64,000 nucleotides of DNA from the NCBI GenBank assembly GCA_029834535.1, contig JAQMWT010000366.1, positions 271,501 through 335,500 of the forward strand. Direction: 5' to 3'. Positions 25,550 to 34,540 of the stretch are shown one piece after another (position 1 is the stretch's first letter; each line of letters begins with the position of its first letter). The notes beneath the pieces were generated by a model. It saw only the letters and a list, made by a program, of their open reading frames with translations, searched no databases and was not told the DNA's origin. This DNA comes from Chrysophaeum taylorii. Taxonomy: Eukaryota; Sar; Pelagophyceae; Pelagomonadales; Pelagomonadaceae. A program made the position numbers and the translations under genes.

Positions 25550-26190
25550 AGCAGCAAGGAGATTCGGCGGCGGCGGTTTTTTTGTCGAAAGACGTCGCGA
25601 AAGAAGAAGAAGAAAATGTCTCGGCTGCGTTCGGCGCGAAGCTTGCGAAGCTCGAAGAGCGGATGCGGGAAATCGAAGAGCGCGAGGCCCGGGTGTCAGC
25701 TTTGGAACGGACGGTCGAGGCGCGGCTCGCGGTGCTGGAGAAGCAACAGAAGACCGAAGCCGACGCGATCGTCGCTCGGGTCGAAGGCGAGGTCGCGGAG
25801 CGCGTCGGCAGGCAACTGGACGAACACTCGGTCGCTATCGAGGCCAAGCTCCAGCTGGCGGTAGCAGAGGAGTGGGTCGCGGTCGAGGACGAGGCGTCGG
25901 GTTCGACGTACTACTTCAACGAGCGGACGGGCGAGAGTAGGTGGGAGGCTCCTGAAAAGTTCGCGGGGAAGAGCCTCCCGTGGCTCGAGTATTGGGACGA
26001 GGCGGTGGGAGCGAGGTACTGGTACAATACGGAGACGCACGAGGCATCGTGGACGTCGCCGTCGGACAAGACCCCGAATAAGACTGCGTCGCCCCTCGAA
26101 AACGAGTGGTCCGCCATCATCGACCCGAGGACCGGCGCGGAGACGTGGGTGCACGACCTCACGGGGGAGCGGTGGTCTTGTTCTACCTAG
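21334..26190 (+). CDS. Large IQ-motif and WW-domain protein (1618 aa)
   Basis: This is a single uninterrupted frame from ATG ATG at 21334. Residues about 300-855 are extremely Arg/Ala-rich and carry many IQ-like motifs of the form A-x-R-I-Q-x-x-x-R-G, which normally bind calmodulin or myosin-type light chains. Within this stretch four copies of a 26-residue unit (R-F-Q-A-A-E-R-T-R-V-A-A-T-R-I-Q) are almost identical. Residues about 880-1450 are acidic and disordered, with poly-Ser and poly-Gln runs. A coiled coil follows at about 1430-1505. The C-terminus has two WW domains (about 1511-1580, with YYFNERTGESRWEAP and YWYNTETHEASWTSP) and a third degenerate one. The family function suggests a cytoskeletal or ciliary scaffold, but this is inference. 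The last 8 bases overlap the end of the convergent ATAD3-like gene. Confidence 0.88.
22790..23117 (+). repeat. 78-bp tandem repeat encoding IQ units, four copies
   Basis: Four near-identical 78-bp units, each containing CGATTCCAAGCTGCTGAGCG and GTGTCGCAGCGACGCGAATC, lie in frame inside the IQ/WW gene. Each encodes one 26-residue IQ unit. Near-identity at synonymous positions points to recent unit duplication or homogenisation. Confidence 0.9.
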
Positions 26191-28051
26191 GAGCGTCTTC
26201 TAATTTCCATTTTAGAGCCTGGTGCCAGAGGTCGGCGGTGAGGCGGAGGCGGCCGTCGAGGCGGTGGTGGCTGTGGACAACCCCCTGGACCGAGAGGATG
26301 AGTTTCGAAATTTCCCGACCCGAGAAGCCGCGGGTACGCGGGACGAGCGCGTCCAGCTCCCCGTCGACGTCGATATCGGCGTGGATTTTTTGAAACGCGG
26401 CGCGGAAATTGAGGTGGAGGAGGTCGCGGCGGCCGGGGGGGTCGGGGAGGGGGAGCTCGATGACGTCGTCGAGGCGGTCGAGGACTGCCGGATCGAGGTC
26501 TGAAGGTCTGTTCGTTGCCAAGACGAGGACGAGAGAGTAGGAGGGATCAGAGGTGTGGAACAAAAAGGCGTTGAGCGCCGAGATGGCAGCCTCGGAGAGT
26601 CCCGGTCGCGAGCGGTCGGGAAGTGCAGCTTCGGCTTCGTCGACGAAGAGAAGGAGGCCTCGTCTCGACGATTTCTTGGCCCAATCAAACAGCTCGTGGA
26701 GCTTGGTCGTCGCGGCGGCGCCGAGGGGCCCGGCATCGCCGCCGCTCATCATAGCCCACGCGAGGCCAGACTCTTTTGCCAAGCGCCGCGCGACCATCGT
26801 CTTCCCGGTCCCGGGTGGACCGTAGAGCAGGACGTGTCGGAGAGGCGCCCGGAGACGGCGCGCTCCGGCGATGGCCGAAGCGACGCCCTCGAGTCTCTCG
26901 CGGACCTGCGGCCGCAGCACGACGCCAAGGAGGAGGGTGTTTCTTTTTGGTCCAAAAAAATTCAGCGACGGCCAGAAGTTGGCTTCGCGGAGCAGCGACG
27001 GCCGCGTCAGCCAGGTCGCGAGGAGAGATCGCGTCAGCCTCGCAGACTCTCGCGTCGCGAAGTAACCGGCGACTATTGCCGCGAGGCCGAGGACCAGGCG
27101 CCGGAGCCGCGCGAGATCGGCGCGTGCGGCTGCGGCGAAGACCTTTGCGACGGCGGCGATCGCGTCGTTGAGCGTGCGGCGGCGCTCGGCGCCGCGGGCT
27201 TCGATCATTCGAGTCGCGACGTCTTCGTTGCGTCGTTCGGTTTCGGCCTTTTGCCTCTCCGCCTCGCGCGCGGCCTCGACGGCCGTCCGCGTTTTGAGCT
27301 CCTCGCGCTGCGTGGCGACCCTGAGGTCGACCTCGAGCCGCGCGAGGGCCGTCTCTTGCTTCGCTTCCGAAATTCTCGCCGCCGTCCGCGCCTCGGCCGC
27401 GGTCGCGTCCGCTAGCGCCGCCTCCCTCATCACAGCCTTCACTTTTTCCCGCGCCTCCAAGAGATCGTGCGCGCGTCGGAGCGTCGCGTTCCGGGTTTCG
27501 AACTCGTGGCGATCAACGGCTTTTCTCCTCGCAGCCCGCGCCGCCTCCACCTCCGCCGTCTTCTCCATAGTTCGCGATTTCTCCTCTTCGAGACGCCTCT
27601 TCGGCGCGAGCTGGGAGGCCGTCTCCCAGTCCTCCCGGAAAATCTGTTCCTCCAGCGGCGCGAACTTTCGCTCCAAGCGATCCATCGTCCTTCGCATCGC
27701 GTCCGCGTCTGCCCTCGCCGTTCTCGAATCGCGCGAAACTCGTTTCAGGGCCGCCAGCCCGTGCGCGAACAGCACCGACTGGTCGACCACCAGACGCGTC
27801 AGCGGCGCACCGGGGACGCGTTCCTCGCGCGTCACCGACTCGCCGTACAGATCCGCGATCACCTCCTCGGCCTCGCGCGCGAGGACGCCGTGGTGAACGC
27901 GCCCGCGCACGGTGTCGTGGGTGAGCTCGAAGCTCCTGATCGGCAGCCGCCGCACGGCCTCCACCGACTTTGAAAGCTCGGGGGTCTCCACCACGACCTC
28001 GTAGGCCTGCCACCCGAGCGCGAAGGCCTGCGACACCAACAACAACAACAT
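26183..28051 (-). CDS. ATAD3-like mitochondrial AAA+ ATPase (622 aa)
   Basis: The domain order matches ATAD3. There is a long Arg/Glu/Ala-rich coiled coil (about 105-300), a membrane segment (about 318-332), and an AAA+ ATPase domain with Walker A GPPGTGKT (411-418), Walker B LLLFVDEAEA (466-475) and a sensor segment ATNRPSDLD (512-520). ATAD3 proteins sit in the inner mitochondrial membrane and support nucleoid organisation and lipid handling. The segment around Walker B (DWAKKSSRRGLLLFVDEAEA) is characteristic of this family rather than of other AAA proteins. The N-terminus is hydrophobic (MLLLLVSQAFALGW), which may be a targeting or membrane segment. The ATG at 28051 is the first in frame. 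The stop overlaps the convergent IQ/WW gene, and the F-box gene starts 125 bases away on the other strand. Confidence 0.9.
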   Translation of the reverse strand: MLLLLVSQAFALGWQAYEVVVETPELSKSVEAVRRLPIRSFELTHDTVRGRVHHGVLAREAEEVIADLYGESVTREERVPGAPLTRLVVDQSVLFAHGLAALKRVSRDSRTARADADAMRRTMDRLERKFAPLEEQIFREDWETASQLAPKRRLEEEKSRTMEKTAEVEAARAARRKAVDRHEFETRNATLRRAHDLLEAREKVKAVMREAALADATAAEARTAARISEAKQETALARLEVDLRVATQREELKTRTAVEAAREAERQKAETERRNEDVATRMIEARGAERRRTLNDAIAAVAKVFAAAARADLARLRRLVLGLAAIVAGYFATRESARLTRSLLATWLTRPSLLREANFWPSLNFFGPKRNTLLLGVVLRPQVRERLEGVASAIAGARRLRAPLRHVLLYGPPGTGKTMVARRLAKESGLAWAMMSGGDAGPLGAAATTKLHELFDWAKKSSRRGLLLFVDEAEAALPDRSRPGLSEAAISALNAFLFHTSDPSYSLVLVLATNRPSDLDPAVLDRLDDVIELPLPDPPGRRDLLHLNFRAAFQKIHADIDVDGELDALVPRTRGFSGREISKLILSVQGVVHSHHRLDGRLRLTADLWHQALKWKLEDAPR

Positions 28052-28176
28052 CTAGCGGCGGGCGGCGTTATGTCGTGTTGGATTGGATCGAGGGGGGGGG
28101 GTGTTGTGTTATATTATATTACATTATATTTTATTTTCTTTTCTTTTCCCCACCTCAATAATAAACAACACAAAAT

Positions 28177-29082
28177 ATGGCGCGGCGGCGGCGGCGGCGG
28201 GCTGTTGTTCCGTGCGAGAGTCCCGCGAGCGAGCGGGCTCGGCGCGCCCGCGCGCGGCGCGACTTGGTGTTCGTCCAGCAGTGCCAACCCCTCGAAAAAG
28301 TGCTTCCCCCCGAAGCTCGACTCCACATCGTGAACTTCCTAGACATTCGCAGTCTCGTATCGGTCGAGGGGAGTTCGCGAATGCTCCGGCGCACCGTGGG
28401 AGTGGTCGCCCACGAGATCTTCAGGTCCGCCGCCGTAGCCCGGTTCCCTGTCCTCGAGGCACAGGCGGCGTACTTGCCGACGGAGACGTGCTTCCGTCGA
28501 GCGTACCGTCGGCACCTCTCGATTCTGTCGAGGAAAGATTCTCTGCAGCACCGGCCCCCGCGCGTCGAGCCGACGAGTTCCCTCGAGGACTACGTCTTCA
28601 CGCTCCAGGTGTCGAACATCTCGAGAGAGACGGTTTTTGTTGCCTCGTTGGACGAGGACGAGTTAAAAACTCGCAGACTAGACGACGACGTCGCCGCGGA
28701 CGTGCTGCGGTCCCTCGGTCAGGAGAGGGGTCCGCGCGAAGGCCCGCGGCTCCGCGTCGACTGCCTCCACAAAGCCTCGGGCCGACACGCTCTATTGTAT
28801 ATCGATGCCGAGTGCGAGGGCGAGGACGACGGCGTCTATTACTTCGAATGGCAAGACGTCGAGATCCGCCGGCGGCCTTGCGCCCATTTTGCCGAGCACA
28901 TCGACGGCCAGAGCGACATCGACCACGACTACTGCCTCTATCCCGAACTCGCCTGCCGGTACAACTCCCACGATGCCCGCTTCTCGATTCGCTTCCTCTA
29001 CGCCTCCGACTTTTCCGTCGACGACATGCCCCCCGCGGCCACGCTCGTCCTCCTCGAGCACGACCTCGTCTTCCTCCACTGA
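28177..29082 (+). CDS. F-box-like protein (301 aa)
   Basis: An Arg-rich N-terminus is followed at about residues 41-82 by an F-box-like segment (LPPEARLHIVNFLDIRSLVS, then a Leu/Arg-rich helix). F-box proteins recruit substrates to SCF ubiquitin ligases through Skp1. The remaining 200 residues show no repeat I recognise, so the substrate is unknown. There are several Asp/His-rich stretches (about 200-275). The start is the first ATG in frame after a T/A-rich leader. It is divergent from the ATAD3-like gene (125-base gap) and convergent with the acyltransferase gene (28-base gap). The F-box call is from motif reading only. Confidence 0.75.
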   Translation: MARRRRRRAVVPCESPASERARRARARRDLVFVQQCQPLEKVLPPEARLHIVNFLDIRSLVSVEGSSRMLRRTVGVVAHEIFRSAAVARFPVLEAQAAYLPTETCFRRAYRRHLSILSRKDSLQHRPPRVEPTSSLEDYVFTLQVSNISRETVFVASLDEDELKTRRLDDDVAADVLRSLGQERGPREGPRLRVDCLHKASGRHALLYIDAECEGEDDGVYYFEWQDVEIRRRPCAHFAEHIDGQSDIDHDYCLYPELACRYNSHDARFSIRFLYASDFSVDDMPPAATLVLLEHDLVFLH

Positions 29083-29110
29083 CGACGACGAAAAGACGGA
29101 GGATTTTTTT

Positions 29111-29150
29111 TCATACGGCGGCGGCGGCGGCGGCGGCATGGGCGGCGGGC

Positions 29151-29181
<31 letters not shown>

Positions 29182-30253
29182 GGCGCGGCGTGGGGGCAAT
29201 GATGCCGAAGCACAAAGCCGCGATCTGCGGCTTGCAGCACAACTGGATCGCGTAGGCCAGGGCCAGCGCGGCACCGAAGACCATGGGAAAAAAGCTCCGG
29301 GCGTTGTTGTTGTTGAGGAAGAACCCGTGGTACAGGTAGATCGCGTAGGATAACCTCGAGAGCTCCGCGGCGATCCGAGGCGCGGGATGTTTGCGCTGAG
29401 GCCACGAAAGCACGACGGCGGGGGGCAGGGCAAGGACGTAGAGGTCCTTACAGAAGAACAACAAGGACGAGAGGTGGGGGGCGTCGGAAGAAGAAACTAG
29501 CGCGGCGGTGAAAACGAGGGCAAAAATTAGCGCCGACGCGGCGACGATTCCCGGCAGGCAGCCGCCATATCTCCGCGGCAGGCCCCTGGAGACCGCTATT
29601 CCGTTGACGTAGTGGGCCGCCCACAACACAGGAGTCCGCCACAAAAGAACATCAGGGATATTCAAGCGCACGAGAACCCTCCGGAAAAAGTGCCAGACGG
29701 AGAGCAAGACCGCGAGCTTGGAAATCGCCGCGTCGCTCGGGAATATCCGAACCAAGACGTGAAGCTCGCAGAGCGCCGGGATAAAGTAGTAGTGGCCAAA
29801 GGCCGTGCCAGTCAGAGCCTCCCACGCGAAGCGCTCGACCGACGGCAGGGCCGCGTCGTACCGAAAAAAGCTCTCCAGACCCCTGAGCTCGTCGTGGACG
29901 ACGCAGTTTTCCGGAAATTTTTTTGGTCCGAGATGCGTCATCGCCAAATCCTCGAGGAGCTCGTTCCAGAACTTTCGTCGCGCGAGGCCCACCGCAACGT
30001 CCACACCCCACTTCGCCGCCGACGCCACGACCAACGGAACAACGGCGCGTCGGAGACGCTTCCCGAGTCGTCCCGGAAGATACCCGGCGAGGAAAAAGAA
30101 CGACGGGGTCGCGGCATCGAGGACGCATCGCACCACCTCCTCGCGCAGAGTCCCCTTCGCAGCAGCAAAGTACGGCGGCAGGCAGTGGAGCTCGACGACA
30201 GCAACGGTGGCAACGGCGCGAAGCACGTCGACACCACCGTTCCGAACTACCAT
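29111..30253 (-). CDS. Acyltransferase-3 family membrane protein (380 aa)
   Basis: The N-terminus GGVDVLRAVATVAVVELH matches the opening of acyltransferase-3 proteins, with the conserved His at residue 23. About eight to ten hydrophobic segments follow, and the final YAIYLYHGFF is also typical. The family transfers acyl groups to carbohydrates or lipids on membranes; the substrate here is unknown. The C-terminus carries a poly-Gln run encoded by a GTT repeat (about 29152-29182), followed by poly-Ala. The start is well fixed because the conserved motif begins at residue 6. Only 32 bases separate it from the divergent gene at 30286. Confidence 0.85.
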
Positions 30254-30285
30254 CCGTTGAGTAGTAGTAGACCGTTGAGGAGAAG

Positions 30286-31095
30286 ATGCTGGCTGCCGGC
30301 CTGAGCGAGCGCCTCGAGAAGAAGAAGAAAGGATTCTTTTTGGACGAAGAAGAAGAAGGGTCTTCTTCCTTGCGGCGGCGGAAGTGGGGGTCTGACGGAG
30401 ACCTCGAGGTCGCAGTGGAGGTGTTCGCCGCGGCGGCGGGGACGATATCCAACTGTGCGACCAAGCTCGGGATGATCAAGACCGAGGATCCGTCTCTCAC
30501 CAAAGAAATTCTTGGTGCGTGCGACCAGCTGCTGACGGCTGGGGCTCTGATCGCCGGCGGCGGGGCGCCGCTCCGCGAGCTCGCGGGCCAAGCCGCGCGT
30601 CGAGTTCTGGGGGCGATGCGAGCGATGGCGACGGACCCGACGGCTCCGCGAGCCGGCGCCGCGTGGGAGGCGTGCGCTGAGTGCTCCAAGCTCCCCAAAT
30701 CCCCCCGCGCCGCCTACCGGCGCAAGGTCTTGTCTTTCTCCGCCGAGCTCCGAGACTCGATCGAGGAATTCCGGCGGGAAGAATACGAAGAATACGACGA
30801 CGAGGTGGTCGTCGCCAGGAATATCGTATCGTGTTTGAGCCTCGTTTGTGTCGCGTATAAAAACCTTCTCAAAGAGTTCGACGCCCACGCGGAGCGAGGC
30901 GACTTCGCGTGGATTTCCGACGCCTACGACGCCGCGAGAGGTCTCCACGACGCCGCGACGAGAGTGGCCGAGGAGCTCTACCCGCCGCTCGACGACAACA
31001 TTCCCCTCGACGCCCTCGACGCCGCCTACCGGAGACTCGGGGGGTCGGAGGAATGGGAACCGGCGATCCTGGCGGCAAGGAAAAGTAGGTGCTAG
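30286..31095 (+). CDS. Helical protein resembling cyclin-D1-binding protein 1 (269 aa)
   Basis: After a Lys/Glu-rich start, the protein is almost entirely helical. Segments such as ISNCATKLGMIKTEDPSL and EILGACDQLLTAGALIA recall the N-terminal helical bundle of CCNDBP1/GCIP, a regulator that binds cyclin D in animals. The similarity is by eye and moderate; another helical-bundle family is possible. The final codons overlap the stop of the convergent PAP2 gene within the four bases CTAG at 31092-31095. No signal peptide or membrane segment is seen. Confidence 0.7.
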   Translation: MLAAGLSERLEKKKKGFFLDEEEEGSSSLRRRKWGSDGDLEVAVEVFAAAAGTISNCATKLGMIKTEDPSLTKEILGACDQLLTAGALIAGGGAPLRELAGQAARRVLGAMRAMATDPTAPRAGAAWEACAECSKLPKSPRAAYRRKVLSFSAELRDSIEEFRREEYEEYDDEVVVARNIVSCLSLVCVAYKNLLKEFDAHAERGDFAWISDAYDAARGLHDAATRVAEELYPPLDDNIPLDALDAAYRRLGGSEEWEPAILAARKSRC

Positions 31096-31643
31096 GAAGG
31101 TTTTTTTTCCTCAAAAAAACCCACTACTAAAGCGCCCGAGACGAGCGCCGCCGCGATTCCCGCAACCCCCGTCGCGTCGCCGAGGGTGTTTTGGAGCGGC
31201 GTCATGGCGTTCCAGGCGAGGCTCGTCGAGGATCCGACGGCGGCGCCAACCAGAATCTGGGGCACCGTGTGGTATTGGGCGCGGACTCGCCACGTCAGAC
31301 AGGCCAAGACGTAGGCCGCCAGGCAGGCGACGCCCGCGGCGGGAGGCCTGTAGACAACGACGACGGCGGTGGCGAGGTTGCACATCGCGCACGCGTGGGA
31401 CGAGGGCATTCCGTCGGCGGCGGCCCCGTCGCTGCTCGAAGGTCGCGACTGCTTGATGACTTTCTTGAGTCCTTTATTGAGCGCGCTCGCGGCTATCGCG
31501 CCCACGACCCAATCCAAGGTTGCCACGTCGTGGCGCGCGACGAGATTCGCGGCGACGGCACCGGAGACCACGAACCTGGCGGACTCACCCACGACGCGAA
31601 GAGGCGCGAGTCCGTCGGCCATTGCCACCACCAACACGAACAT
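31092..31643 (-). CDS. PAP2-type lipid phosphatase, DOLPP1/LPP-epsilon-like (183 aa)
   Basis: The three PAP2 signature blocks are visible: K-x-x-x-x-x-x-R-P (about K60 to P68), PSSH (80-83) and R-x5-H (R119 to H125). Several membrane segments surround them. In the third block the usual Asp is a Gln (YHTVPQ), a variant also seen in dolichyl-diphosphatase and plant LPP-epsilon proteins, so I read it as that subgroup rather than as an inactive enzyme. The family dephosphorylates dolichyl diphosphate or phosphatidate at the ER or plastid membrane. The start is either M1 or M8 (MADGLAP). The stop overlaps the neighbouring gene. Confidence 0.85.
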   Translation of the reverse strand: MFVLVVAMADGLAPLRVVGESARFVVSGAVAANLVARHDVATLDWVVGAIAASALNKGLKKVIKQSRPSSSDGAAADGMPSSHACAMCNLATAVVVVYRPPAAGVACLAAYVLACLTWRVRAQYHTVPQILVGAAVGSSTSLAWNAMTPLQNTLGDATGVAGIAAALVSGALVVGFFEEKKPS

Positions 31644-34540
31644 AACCGCGGGCTATATTTATTAGGGAAAAGTCAAGTTTCCAACCACCATATATGTTTG
31701 GTCACCGTAAACCCTCAACAAGTTTGGTCACTTAAGTTTAGTCAATCCGTATCTTGGTTGACTAAACTTGTACTCTTAGAGAGCAAACATACTGTTCGCT
31801 GACAAAACAAGGCCCGCCGTGATTAAGCTTTCAGCGGTTCTGCGCGTCGCACTGAGACTCCGGAGCGTCCTTCGACTTCGAAACGAACACGGTATCGATG
31901 CGGGTTTCGTCGCTCAGGTCGAGCGGGAGCGTGGTGGTAACACGCCGACGTCGGTTGACCACGACGCCGAGAAAGAAAACAAGAAATCGCGTGCCCAGAC
32001 GAAGGTAAACGACTATGAGAGATCGCCGAGTACGCTGTCGCAGCTCAGAGCGCGCAAATGCGAGGCTCCACTTTACTCGATCTAACCAAGATGCCAAGTT
32101 CAGCATGTGTGTTCTCGAGGCCGACTTGCAGCAGATGATGTTCGACACGGGCGCCAAGTTGATGGCATGTACAACATGGTCTACAGCGCGACAGCGCTGT
32201 CGTTCAAGAGCTATATGCAAGATGCAGCCTTTATGTGCGTGCTGGTCGTTGTGATGTGCAAGTAGACAATACCGTCACGTGTGCTAAAAGGCACACCTGC
32301 TCCGAACCTGCTTGCCGACAAAGATCCAGCTATCGCGCGAAGCACTTCTGCGAGGCCGTGTCGGTCCTCATCAAGGGCTTTATGGAGGGCAAGTCAGGCG
32401 GCTCGGTGACCGGTTAGCACCCGGAAAGTCCGCGCTGGGATGGGGTTCGCTCGGTTGGGCAGAGCGCGACGGACAGGTCGATTGTTCGTGGACCAACACG
32501 TCCGCGGCCTGCGACGCTTTTGCACGACCTCGCACAAGACCGCGCAGTGGCGGTCCACCATCAACAAGTCCGTCCTCGTCCCTCGCCTCTGCCCCAACTG
32601 CGTGATTTTCCTCCGTGATTCCGTACCGGCTCCTGCCGCTCCGGCCTGGCTCCCATGCTCGGGAGAGGTCTGAAGTTAGTTAGTTAGTTAGTCAGTCAGG
32701 CGGCTCTTCTCGGCATATGCGTTTGATAGACATCTGCAACAATGTCATCCGCTAAAGGCACGAGATGACGAACCGGGATCGTTCGCTGTAGTCTGTCATA
32801 AACATCGAACTAATAAGGCGCATCCGAATAATCTTGGGCGACGAAACAGCGTGGTATCAGCGTTGTCTTGCGCAGGCCTTGTTTGTATATGTTGCTCTGC
32901 GAGTGTTCGGCATGTTGATGCGCGTGTATGGTCAAACTTGGAGGCATTCAATTTGGTGTGATCAAATTTCGAACAATCACATCAAACTTGTCATATTTTA
33001 GACTCGTACTGATGACTGGGTTAGAATTACAGGGGTGGTGTCGGCGATCTTCCGGAACGAGGCTGTCGACGTCTTGACATCCCTTCGCGCCGCAGCTTGT
33101 ATTTGCCGACTTTCTCGTACAGTGCTCGACGGTGCGGCAGCAGCTCCCGGGGAGATCTTGCGGCAGGGCGGGGTTGTCGAGATGCGCGAGGAGGAGGAGG
33201 ATAAGGAGGTGTTCTCTTACGGTCGTGCGAGTTGTTTATGCTGGCGTAACGGCACGTGCTCGCGTTGCCGTCCCATGATCAAGCTGGACAGCTAACTCCG
33301 GATCGGGTACGCGACGGTGAGGAACTCCTGAACGTGGTCCTGTACGGTCCCGCACAAGTGTGGGACTGCAATCTTTGGGTTCTCGAGGGGTGTTGCTCGC
33401 GCAGTTTCTCGAGGTCGTCGAGTTTCGCGTTCTCGACTCCGAGTCGATTATCAAAGACGCTCCCTCTCGGATTTTGGGATGCAGAATGCGGTGATCCGTC
33501 TCACGCAGTAAGTCTGGTGTCCGATGTCCGCTTGTTGCTGAAGAATGACGCACGACCACGGCAACACCACCATGGAGAGTCGCGGTTTGGGTGGCTTCTA
33601 CGAACGATGGAAGGTACGAGAATGGGCCCAGCTTAAATACGCCAAGCCGTGGGAATCTGCTCTCGAGGCCGCGCTTCACTACCCGCTCTCCTTGCGTATC
33701 GCCGCGCTGTCTTAGGATGGACCTCCTTCTAAGGCGGTCATGGGAGGATGCCCATGCCGCGCGTGTAACGCGACGGTAGATTCTGCGTGGCTGCAGCACC
33801 TAGCTCTCGTTTTTAAAGCATTTTCGCACCAAAAGCGCTCACGCGCCCCCTTGAAAAGCCTTCTTAAGTTTTATTTAAAAAGCCGAAGTTTGGTCAATAC
33901 TGTGGATGTTTGAGGAGTAGTGATCAAACTTGTTGACCAAACTTACAAGGAAATTAATCAAACTTGAAGAGTTGATTGATCAAACTTAATGCATCTTTGG
34001 AGTGACCAAACTTAACTGACAAAACTTCTATGGAAAGTGACCACACTTGTGAGATTTTCCTTAATCATACATCAAAATCGAGCAAACATGAAAGAAATTC
34101 ACCAAACTTTTTGACCAAACTTGACCGATCCCTATTTATTATTAGTACTTCAGCTTGCGGTTTGAGTGTTGAGGTCTCAAACCTAGGTGACAGGTTTGCC
34201 GTGGCACCACAGACGACCAACGGCATTTTTCACAACCATGGCGATTTCGCCAACGTCGGTCGGTCCGTTCTTCCCGAGGAGAAAGAACGGAAGAATGCGA
34301 GTGCATGGTTCTTCAAGGCGGAGGCGGTGCGTCGGCGAAAGGAAATGAATGAATGACAACGGAAGTCTGGCTAATTATTAAACATGCAAGACTCTTCTAT
34401 TGGATGATGACCGGCGAGTGCTGTCGGCCAGGCGATTGTCCTTGCCGAGTGCGGAGATTCGCCGCCTCACAATGCAACCCTTTGTGGTGCTCAAACCGCC
34501 GACCAGGATGAAGCGGAGAATAAATAAACGCGCTCCTTGA
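31644..34540. other. Gene-poor block flanked by inverted clusters of an AAGTTTGGTCA motif
   Basis: The motif AAGTTTGGTCA and close variants occur in forward orientation at about 31700-31740, and mostly as TGACCAAACTT or TGATCAAACTT at about 33920-34130. A few more copies lie near 32930-32990. The arrangement is inverted around an interval of about 2.1 kb. Inside are scattered coding-like pieces (see 33290-33860), but no intact gene. A TTAG/TCAG tetranucleotide run is present at about 32670-32700. Repeated short subterminal motifs in opposite orientations are typical of some cut-and-paste DNA transposons; no transposase could be named. Confidence 0.5.
33290..33860 (+). pseudogene. Decayed coding region of unknown family
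   Basis: Coding-like peptides continue across frames: an early piece with VLDSESIIKDAPSRILG, then a piece with GGFYERWKVREWAQLKYA, then, beyond a stop, GGCPCRACNATVDSAW. Composition and codon use resemble a host gene more than the surrounding A/T-rich DNA. I do not recognise the protein. It has at least one frame change and one internal stop. Confidence 0.35.

Noticed and set aside
21535-25847. Long minus-strand and alternative-frame ORFs opposite the IQ/WW gene
   Set aside because: They mirror the Arg-rich, CpG-rich coding strand, carry poly-Arg/Leu runs and have no domains.
32015-32254. A D-T-G-A word (MMFDTGAKLMAC) suggesting an aspartic protease
   Set aside because: The surrounding residues do not fit a retropepsin, and the frame closes within 80 codons. 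A chance match is more likely.
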